Shown piece after piece: positions 57,944-64,000 of a DNA stretch of 64,000 bases. How positions within the stretch are numbered: the first letter of the stretch is position 1; every line of letters begins with the position of its first letter. Under the pieces are notes generated by a model. The model did not search any database and was not told the origin of the DNA. It saw nothing but the letters and a program-made list of their open reading frames with translations. The position numbers and the translations under genes were made by a program. This DNA comes from Bartonella callosciuri (GTDB lineage: Bacteria > Pseudomonadota > Alphaproteobacteria > Rhizobiales > Rhizobiaceae): positions 41,027 to 105,026 of the forward strand of contig NZ_JACHIM010000004.1 of assembly GCF_014203215.1 (NCBI RefSeq). Direction: 5' to 3'.

Positions 57944-59863
57944 ATGAAATATACAAAGACGCAGCTTGCGTTTATTTTAATACCCATCGCTTTAGGTGCT
58001 CTAACGATATTCTTCGTTCCTCATTTGTTGTTATTCATTACAAATGATCTAAAACCTAATCACGTCTATTGGTATCTTCGTTCAGAACCTTTATTGGTGC
58101 TGGTGTTGGTCGCTACTGTGTCATTGTTTTATACCCTCTCGCAAAAATTGCATTTACGCAAAGCAATCACGCTTGTCTCAGCTGTCTTTTTTGGGGCCAC
58201 TGCCTTTTACTATACTATCGGTGAAATAAAACGCTTAAGTCCCTATGTTGGTCAACAAGGGATAACTTGGGGGTATGCTTTAAAGTTCATGGATCCCATG
58301 ATTATCTTTGGCATCATCACGGGTGTTTTTCTTTTAGCAGTTCAACTTATACTCTCCTCTCCACGTGCAAACAAAGTCAAACGTGCAAAAAAGGGAATTT
58401 TCGGTGACGCCGAATGGATGAATTTAAGAGAAGCTGCCAACATCTTTCCGGCAAATGGTCAGATTGTTGTGGGCGAAAGATACCGTGTTGATCAAGATAG
58501 CGTGTGCAATATTCCCTTTGCACCTGGCGATAAAACAACATGGGGAAAGGGTGGGACAGCGCCTTTGCTCACTTTTAATCTTGATTTTGGTTCAACTCAT
58601 ATGATCTTTTTTGCCGGTTCTGGTGGATATAAAACAACAAGTACAGTGGTTCCGACATGTTTAACATATCCAGGATCCGTTGTCTGTCTTGATCCCTCAA
58701 CAGAAGTTGCACCCATGGTCAGATTTGCGCGCAAAAAGATGGGCAACAGAAATGTTATTGTTCTCGACCCCAATTCAATCTTAACAAAAAATTTTAATGT
58801 ACTCGATTGGCTTTTAGATGACAGCGTACCACGCGCAAGGCGTGAAGCCAATATTGTGGGTTTTGCCAAATTGCTTCTCACGGATAAAAAATCAGATAAT
58901 TCTTCGGCCGAATATTTTTCAACACAAGCACATAATCTTTTAACGGCTCTTCTTGCACATGTCATCTTCTCTGATGAATATGAAGATAGTGAACGCAATT
59001 TAAAAACATTGCGCGGGATTTTGTCTCAATCAGAAACGGCTGTTGTCAATCAACTGCGCATGATTCAAGAAACAACACCTTCCCCTTTTATTCGTGAAAT
59101 GGTTGGCATTTTCACGGAAATGGCAGACCAAACTTTTTCAGGGGTCTATACAACCGCCTCAAAAGACACTCAGTGGCTTTCTTTGTCTAATTATGCCGAT
59201 CTTGTCTGTGGTAATGATTTTGCATCATCGGATATCACAAACGGGAATACAGATGTTTTTCTTAATCTTCCTGCAAGCATTTTGAATAGTTATCCAGCAA
59301 TTGGACGTGTCATTATCGGTGCTTTTCTCAATGCAATGATTACCGCTGATGGAAACTACAAAAAGCGTGTTTTGTTTGTGTTGGATGAAGTTGATCTTCT
59401 TGGTTATATGAATATTTTAGAAGAAGCACGCGATCGTGGTCGTAAATATGGCACTTCTTTAATGCTCTTTTATCAATCTTCTGGTCAGTTGGTCAATCAC
59501 TTTGGTGAAGCGGGAGCACGATCATGGTTTGAAAGCTGCTCCTTTGTCAGTTATGCCGCCATTAAAGATCTCCAAACCGCCAAGGATATTTCAGAGCGCT
59601 GTGGTCAAATGACAGTTGAAGTCGCCGGAACAACCAAATCGAGAGGTTTGTCTCTGGGAAAGAGCTCTTACAACATCAATTATCAACAAAGAGCACTAAT
59701 TTTACCGCATGAAATTATCCAAGAGATGCGTCAAGATGAACAAATTATTCTTATGCAAGGGCAACCCCCTTTACGATGTGGTCGTGCGATCTATTTTAGA
59801 AGGAAAGAAATGTTAGCCGCTGCTGAAAAAAACCGCTTTGCCCCTCAAGCAAAGAAAAACTGA
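57944..59863 (+). CDS. virD4: Type IV secretion coupling protein VirD4
   Basis: At 639 residues it has two or three N-terminal membrane helices (FILIPIALGALTIFFVPHLL and following, to about residue 140). A cytoplasmic RecA-like ATPase domain follows, with Walker A AGSGGYKTTSTVVP near residues 222-235 and Walker B RVLFVLDEVDLLG near 475-487. It binds the BID signals of Bep effectors and feeds them to the VirB channel. An earlier, broken 5' copy lies at 55492. The coding region is undamaged. Confidence 0.95.
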   Translation: MKYTKTQLAFILIPIALGALTIFFVPHLLLFITNDLKPNHVYWYLRSEPLLVLVLVATVSLFYTLSQKLHLRKAITLVSAVFFGATAFYYTIGEIKRLSPYVGQQGITWGYALKFMDPMIIFGIITGVFLLAVQLILSSPRANKVKRAKKGIFGDAEWMNLREAANIFPANGQIVVGERYRVDQDSVCNIPFAPGDKTTWGKGGTAPLLTFNLDFGSTHMIFFAGSGGYKTTSTVVPTCLTYPGSVVCLDPSTEVAPMVRFARKKMGNRNVIVLDPNSILTKNFNVLDWLLDDSVPRARREANIVGFAKLLLTDKKSDNSSAEYFSTQAHNLLTALLAHVIFSDEYEDSERNLKTLRGILSQSETAVVNQLRMIQETTPSPFIREMVGIFTEMADQTFSGVYTTASKDTQWLSLSNYADLVCGNDFASSDITNGNTDVFLNLPASILNSYPAIGRVIIGAFLNAMITADGNYKKRVLFVLDEVDLLGYMNILEEARDRGRKYGTSLMLFYQSSGQLVNHFGEAGARSWFESCSFVSYAAIKDLQTAKDISERCGQMTVEVAGTTKSRGLSLGKSSYNINYQQRALILPHEIIQEMRQDEQIILMQGQPPLRCGRAIYFRRKEMLAAAEKNRFAPQAKKN

Positions 59864-59967
59864 AAAATACCCTTTTATACGGATTGGACACCAAAATAAG
59901 AATAACAGCATAAAAGGTAAAAGCATAAATTCTATTTCATAAAAGCCCATTAAAAAGGAATTTCCGC

Positions 59968-60306
59968 ATGATCCAACAAAAAGAATATGGTGGAGAGAAA
60001 TTCTTAACTCTTGCTTTTATGTGTGTGCTGACCAACCTCAACACTCCTTATGAACAAGCTGCAAATAATCAAATAATTCATAGCAACTCTATCTGTACTT
60101 TAAACATCCCTCAAAGAGTTTTTGAAGGGAAAGCCTCTAGAAACACCCTGTCACTTTTGAAAATCATCAACAAGGGTGGAAAGCGCATCAAAAAAACTTT
60201 CCACAAGCACATTAAAAAGGAAATGTACACGGAAACAATGAAAACGGACATTCTGTATTTTTCACACCAAAAGAGTTACAAAAGCGCTGTGAGATGGTTG
60301 AGTTAA
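59968..60306 (+). CDS. Doubtful small ORF between virD4 and bepC
   Basis: A 112-codon frame begins MIQQKEYGGEKFLTLAFMCV after AAAAGGAA, so initiation is plausible, but composition changes along it and no family is recognised. Its last part runs over, in a different frame, the antitoxin remnant at 60225. In B. henselae bepB lies here; nothing of a FIC-BID gene is seen. It is probably a by-product of decay. Confidence 0.25.
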   Translation: MIQQKEYGGEKFLTLAFMCVLTNLNTPYEQAANNQIIHSNSICTLNIPQRVFEGKASRNTLSLLKIINKGGKRIKKTFHKHIKKEMYTETMKTDILYFSHQKSYKSAVRWLS

Positions 60307-60430
60307 TCAGCAAACCTCCTATCCGAGGGGGAAAGATACTCCCTCACAAATGCTCAAACTCTTTAAAAATACGCGAAGGGGGAGTTTGTACACCAAGAGT
60401 TTAACACACTCTCATCCATCCACCCCTCTA
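60225..60430 (+). pseudogene. Antitoxin (BiaA-like) remnant upstream of bepC
   Basis: In one frame FFTPKELQKRCEMVELISKP matches NTPKELKKRREAVDAVIS of the antitoxin at 53495. After frame changes LKLFK and YAKGEFVHQEFNTLSS match LKILEGYARGETSLEEFNTL. The order and spacing are right, and the bepC ribosome site TAAGGAGA follows as in the intact pairs. At least two frameshifts break it, so bepC has lost its antitoxin. Confidence 0.7.
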
Positions 60431-60442
60431 AGGAGATAATTT

Positions 60443-62041
60443 ATGTTAGAGCACAATTATCTGTATAAAAATAGCCAAACACTGAAAAATAGATATGGCA
60501 TCAAAAACCCGCAAAGGTTCTATGAGCGCTGTGCCCATGATGCAGCCAAAGAAGCGATAAACTTTCGCGATGAACCACCACCACAAAAATTTGATGCCGC
60601 CTATCTGAAATTAATTCACTGGAGCCTCTTTCATAACGCCTTTGAATGGGCCGGACAAACCCGTGATCAGATCTTTACCTTTAAAGATGGCACCAAAGCA
60701 CGTATGCCGGCTATGCGCCCCAAAGGTCATGCTGTTCCTTTTGCCGTCGGCCCACAGCTGCAAAGAGAGCTGAGAGCATTAGAGCGAATGCTTCATATGA
60801 AGAATAATCTATGCGGCTTATCGCGCCAAAAATTTGCTGAAAGTGCAGCTGAAGTCTTTATGCTTCTCGACCACGCACATCCTTTTAGAAAAGGCAATGG
60901 GCGCACGCAACGCATGTTTATGGAAAAACTTGGACAAGCTGCCGGCCATAAAATTGACTTCTCTTCTGTGACAAAGGAACGTATGATCTACGCCTGTGTT
61001 GAAGCAATGCAACATAACAATCCAGAACCGATGCAACATCTCTTTGAGGATATTACACATCCCCAAAAAACACTTGTGTTAAAAGAATTCATCTCCCAGA
61101 TGAGAAATGCTGGACTTGATGAAATCAATAATCGTATCGTTGTTGCAGCAAAAGAAGGTGAGACCTATGATGGTATTTATAAAGGTTGTTCATCAGAAGG
61201 TTTTGTTATAGAAGTCGATGGTTTTTTTGTCGTCGGCCATAAAGATGATCTTTTACCAGAACAAGTGAAAACATTAAAGAACGGTACACGCATCTGCTTT
61301 GAAAAATCAAATGTTAAAAGCTTTAAAGAAACACTCATTCCAAAAGAGACATTAGAACCTCTCACGCTGGAAGAATTGTCCGCAAGGGTTGAAAGTGATC
61401 CCTTTGTCGAAGCGTGCCGAAAAAAAATCGAGGACTTGTCAAAGATTGTTTATGGTAACCGGAAAGTCCTAGACACAAAAATGAACTTGATAACTGCAGA
61501 TCCAGCTTTAAGCGAAGAATTTTCCGCTCAAATTACTCAAAATCCTAAATCGATTCATAAGCTTGCAGGTCTAAAAATTCTAAGCATAAAAAGTCCGGAT
61601 CGCAGACGTGCTGAAAACCATATTCCACAACTGGGAGAAGCGTTTAAAAATTATGCGCTAACAGTCAGACTAAAAAAGGAGGAAGTCCTAGAGCAACACC
61701 AAAGAGAACAAAAACGCTTGAGCCAAGCTGTCGAAAAGCCAGGGAGAGATTTGCAAAATCTTTTTTCCTTACCACCAGAACAACAAAGAGATGCTTTGTC
61801 TCAATCTCTTCCATTGCAACAACAACTGCATGCTTTTGCACGCCAATTGCAAAGTCGTTTATCATCAGAAGATCGTAAAGCCATACAAGACAATGATCAT
61901 ACAAGACTTTCTTGCATGCTTGGTCTATCGAAAAGCAAAGCAAAAGAGATTGCTCAAACCGTGAAGCTTACGAAAGAAGCACAATGTCAGCTGCGCACTC
62001 TCAAAGTTAGTCGCTCTGCATCGATAGCTCTTACCGGCTAA
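60443..62041 (+). CDS. bepC: BepC, FIC-OB-BID effector
   Basis: At 532 residues it equals B. henselae BepC. The FIC domain covers about 1-200, with motif HPFRKGNGRTQR at residues 146-157; Lys replaces the usual Asp/Glu, the known BepC signature. The flap segment DQIFTFKDGTKARMP sits before it. An OB-type linker follows (about 215-300), the BID domain (about 305-420, IEDLSKIVYGNRKVLDTKMN) and a helical tail. BepC is translocated into host cells, where published work ties it to stress fibre formation through the Rho exchange factor GEF-H1. The ribosome site TAAGGAGA is strong. Confidence 0.93.
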   Translation: MLEHNYLYKNSQTLKNRYGIKNPQRFYERCAHDAAKEAINFRDEPPPQKFDAAYLKLIHWSLFHNAFEWAGQTRDQIFTFKDGTKARMPAMRPKGHAVPFAVGPQLQRELRALERMLHMKNNLCGLSRQKFAESAAEVFMLLDHAHPFRKGNGRTQRMFMEKLGQAAGHKIDFSSVTKERMIYACVEAMQHNNPEPMQHLFEDITHPQKTLVLKEFISQMRNAGLDEINNRIVVAAKEGETYDGIYKGCSSEGFVIEVDGFFVVGHKDDLLPEQVKTLKNGTRICFEKSNVKSFKETLIPKETLEPLTLEELSARVESDPFVEACRKKIEDLSKIVYGNRKVLDTKMNLITADPALSEEFSAQITQNPKSIHKLAGLKILSIKSPDRRRAENHIPQLGEAFKNYALTVRLKKEEVLEQHQREQKRLSQAVEKPGRDLQNLFSLPPEQQRDALSQSLPLQQQLHAFARQLQSRLSSEDRKAIQDNDHTRLSCMLGLSKSKAKEIAQTVKLTKEAQCQLRTLKVSRSASIALTG

Positions 62042-62349
62042 ACAAAGAGAGATTTCTGACCTTTTACCTGATCTTTTGGCGCAAATCATTTTATCCAGGT
62101 TGCGCCCAAAATTATTATAAAATATTACAGAAAAATTTTATCAAAAAAGATCCGATAATTTATCTAAATACTTGATAAAATTTCACAAAAAAGCTGTATA
62201 AAAGACATAAATATCGATTACGAGGGGTGTGAATAGCGTAGAATCTTTGGAGGCCAATCAAATTGATATCTTCGTTTGTACGCTATTAAAGCGTGAAAGG
62301 TGGAGAGTGCACCAAAGAGGTTTTCTAAAAATATTGAAAGGAAACATGC
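62042..62349 (+). promoter_or_regulatory. bepC downstream region and leader of the repeat effector
   Basis: After the hairpin at 62074-62111 there is a leader of about 170 bases that is closely repeated before the last effector (63590-63776). Both share ATAAAATTTCA, then TGTATAAAAGACATAAAT and a GTCGATTA/ATCGATTA box. TATAAA at 62197-62202 may be a -10, with TTGATA at 62172 as a poorly spaced -35. The ribosome site is GAAAGGA. Confidence 0.5.
62074..62111 (+). terminator. Probable terminator of bepC
   Basis: TTTTGGCGCAA (62074-62084) pairs with TTGCGCCCAAAA (62100-62111) with one bulged C. The following sequence is AT-rich but not a clean T run. Confidence 0.55.
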
Positions 62350-63462
62350 ATGAAAAAAAATCATCCACAACAGAACCCAGAAGCCCTCTACGCACAGGTT
62401 AAGAAACCGGGCAGAAGGCAGCCCTCTCCACAACAAACAGAATCCTTAGACGAAAATGTCAATACAGGAAGACGAGGACCGCGACCAGAAGACGTCGTCT
62501 ATGCACAAGTCAACACAGGAGGACACAGAGGACAAAGAGAACCGCGACCAGAAGACATCGTCTATGCACAAGTCAACACAGGAGGACACAGAGGACAAAG
62601 AGAACCGCGACCAGAAGACATCGTCTATGCACAAGTCAACACAGGAGGACACAGAGGACAAAGAGAACCGCGACCAGAAGACATCGTCTACGCACAAGTC
62701 AACACAGGAGGAAACAGAGGACAAAGGGGACCGAGCCCGGAAGACGTCGTCTACGCACAAGTCAACACAGGAGGAAACAGAGGACAAAGAGAACCGCGAC
62801 CAGAAGACATCGTCTACGCACAAGTCAACACAGGAGGACACAGAGGACAAAGGGGACCGAGCCCGGAAGACGTCGTCTACGCACAAGTCAGCCCAGGAGG
62901 ACACAGAGGACAAAGGGGACCGCGTTCAGAAGACATCGTCTACGCACAAGTCCGCCCACAACAAGCAAGGCAACATTCTCTCTCGAACGAGGAAATTCTA
63001 GAGAAAACTGCAGGTTCTCCTCTGGTCAAAGCCTATAGAGAAGAAATCCAATATTGGTGCAAAAAGGTTTATGGCAACAAAAATATTTTGCAGGAAAAAA
63101 TGGATAGTGTTTTAAAAAATCCTGCTATGGGAGAACAGCTCTCATGGGACGTTGCAGCAAATCCTAGGTCTGTCCATAAGCTTGCTGGTTATAACATATG
63201 TGGCTTAAAAACAAGCGCACGCAGACAGGCTGAAGAGAGTCTGCAACATCTGTGTAGTGCTATTGACAATTATACCAATGCTGTACAAGGGGCAAGAGAG
63301 ACACTTATGCACACCCCTCGCGCAGAACAAAAACGCCGTGGTTTAACACAGGAAGTGACACAACATGTTCAGCAAGCAAGAGAGAGACAACAAACTGCTC
63401 CAGAACAGCACAGACAACCACGCAAACAGACTCCTCAAAAAGGAATGGCTTTTGCCATGTAA
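62350..63462 (+). CDS. BID effector with eight tandem ITIM-like tyrosine motifs (BepD/E/F type)
   Basis: 370 residues. The N-terminus has LYAQV around Tyr14. Residues 38-201 are an array of 21-residue repeats, each ending [IV]VYAQV, with tyrosines at 51, 72, 93, 114, 135, 156, 177 and 198. The BID domain follows (about 212-330, YREEIQYWCKKVYGNKNILQ onward), and a basic C-terminus. By family, Beps of the D/E/F type are phosphorylated on tyrosine by host kinases and recruit SH2 proteins. Here the core [IV]xYxxV fits the inhibitory receptor (ITIM) consensus rather than plain EPIYA. The first repeat is 4 residues short. The array is low-complexity DNA and remains open in other frames for that reason. 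Confidence 0.9.
   Translation: MKKNHPQQNPEALYAQVKKPGRRQPSPQQTESLDENVNTGRRGPRPEDVVYAQVNTGGHRGQREPRPEDIVYAQVNTGGHRGQREPRPEDIVYAQVNTGGHRGQREPRPEDIVYAQVNTGGNRGQRGPSPEDVVYAQVNTGGNRGQREPRPEDIVYAQVNTGGHRGQRGPSPEDVVYAQVSPGGHRGQRGPRSEDIVYAQVRPQQARQHSLSNEEILEKTAGSPLVKAYREEIQYWCKKVYGNKNILQEKMDSVLKNPAMGEQLSWDVAANPRSVHKLAGYNICGLKTSARRQAEESLQHLCSAIDNYTNAVQGARETLMHTPRAEQKRRGLTQEVTQHVQQARERQQTAPEQHRQPRKQTPQKGMAFAM
62461..62952 (+). repeat. 63-bp tandem repeat array inside the tyrosine-motif effector
   Basis: One shortened and seven full units of 63 bases (21 codons) run from 62461 to 62952. Units are nearly identical; variants alternate REPRPEDI and RGPSPEDV. The central three units are almost the same, which suggests recent copy-number change. 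Confidence 0.95.
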
Positions 63463-63776
63463 GTAGGCATAAGTTTTGACTTTTCCTCTGATCTCTTGGC
63501 GCAAATCACGTGAGGTGAATTGCGCTAAGTTTTTTTGTGAAGGATCGTGAAAAATCTTCATCAAAAGAGCCCCCATCGTTTCCTTCTAACAACTTAATAA
63601 AATTTCATAAAAAAACTGTATAAAAGACATAAATGTCGATTACTATGAGTGAGAATAGCGCAGAATCTTTGAAGGCCATTTAAATTCATCTTTTCCTTTG
63701 CACAAAAGCTATCAAAGCCTAAACGATGGAGAAGGCACCAAAGAGGGTTTCCAATATTTTTTGAAAGGAAACGTGC
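63463..63776 (+). promoter_or_regulatory. Intergenic leader of the last effector
   Basis: It contains the terminator at 63495-63536 and then a leader that is a diverged copy of 62110-62349, with the same TGTATAAAAGACATAAAT stretch. No gene is seen. Confidence 0.55.
63495..63536 (+). terminator. Terminator of the tyrosine-repeat effector
   Basis: CTTGGCGCAA (63495-63504) pairs with TTGCGCTAAG (63520-63529). An inner TCAC/GTGA pairing and seven T complete it. It is related to the hairpin after bepC. Confidence 0.85.
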
Positions 63777-64000
63777 ATGAAAAAAAATCATCCACAACCG
63801 AACCCAGAAGATCTCTATGCAAAGGTTAATAAACTACACAAAAAACAGCACAGTCCAGAAACAGTCGAACCTGTCTACGCACCCCAAAAACCACCAGAAA
63901 ATGCCTATATGAGACCGCGTGGTGGGGAAAATCCCCAAAAACTAGTAGACCCCTATACAGTAACTGATCTACTGACGCCACATATGGGGCCAGACGCTTA
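63777..64000 (+). CDS. Bep effector, N-terminal part (runs off the window)
   Basis: 74 codons are visible from ATG 63777. The start MKKNHPQPNPEDLYAKVNK is almost the same as that of the preceding effector, followed by EPVYAPQ and ENAYMRPR. These are tyrosine motifs of the EPIYA-like kind expected in BepD/E/F proteins. A BID domain should lie beyond the edge. The ribosome site is GAAAGGA. Confidence 0.85.
   Translation, partial: MKKNHPQPNPEDLYAKVNKLHKKQHSPETVEPVYAPQKPPENAYMRPRGGENPQKLVDPYTVTDLLTPHMGPDA

Noticed and set aside
62446..62913. 155-codon minus-strand frame with repeats (SSVSSCVDLCVDDVFW type)
   Set aside because: It is the antisense of the 63-bp repeat array. Because 63 is divisible by 3, any frame without a stop in one unit stays open through the array.
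62461..62952. CRISPR-like array
   Set aside because: Repeats are contiguous coding units of 63 bases with no unique spacers and no cas genes nearby.
62456..63001. 181-codon plus-strand frame over the same array
   Set aside because: Same reason; the effector frame has the ribosome site, paralogous N-terminus and BID domain, this one has none.

Overview
This window reads as Bartonella chromosome, from the radiating clade (lineage 4) that carries a VirB/VirD4 type IV secretion system and Bep effectors. The evidence is the order virB2-virB11, a FIC-BID effector, virD4, a 532-residue BepC with the lysine-variant FIC motif HPFRKGNGRTQR, then tyrosine-repeat BID effectors. Species is not assigned. 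The DNA looks AT-rich and about a third of it is decayed genes or gene-free.

Region 1 (1-16357, minus strand): four type V autotransporters of one paralogous family with pertactin-like passengers and C-terminal beta-barrels. The first is cut by the window edge. The fourth is a 1992-residue giant with two passenger modules on one barrel. Three have clear hairpin terminators of two sequence types.

Region 2 (16554-20249, plus): a four-gene ferric-siderophore ABC importer (binding protein, two FecCD permeases, ATPase), with a strong terminator after the binding-protein gene.

Region 3 (20339-30000): a tRNA-Gln(CUG)-like sequence, then intact autotransporter genes (21585, 26164) interleaved with at least three decayed relatives. 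It also has a partial second copy of a small hypothetical gene.

Region 4 (30245-44370): mostly gene-poor. It holds a hypothetical gene, an EexN-type lipoprotein next to a probable VirB5-type remnant, a parA/ribbon-helix-helix pair, a frameshifted TIGR01244 gene, ribF and its HAD-family neighbour, and a tautomerase gene with an in-frame amber. A long stretch of broken coding sequence follows. The partition and entry-exclusion genes suggest the scar of a conjugative plasmid or element.

Region 5 (43618-64000): a divergent nuclease-like gene, virB2-virB11 in a tightly overlapping operon, and an antitoxin (BiaA/VbhA-like) with a BepA-like effector whose FIC motif is degenerate. Next comes a scar in which a broken virD4 5' end is fused to a broken virB11 3' end. 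After it lie a second antitoxin with a FIC-less double-BID effector, intact virD4, an antitoxin remnant, bepC, and a BID effector with eight 21-residue repeats each carrying an ITIM-like VYAQV tyrosine motif. A further effector runs off the end. VirB2-11 would build the channel, VirD4 would recruit BID-tagged Beps, and the Beps would act inside host cells.
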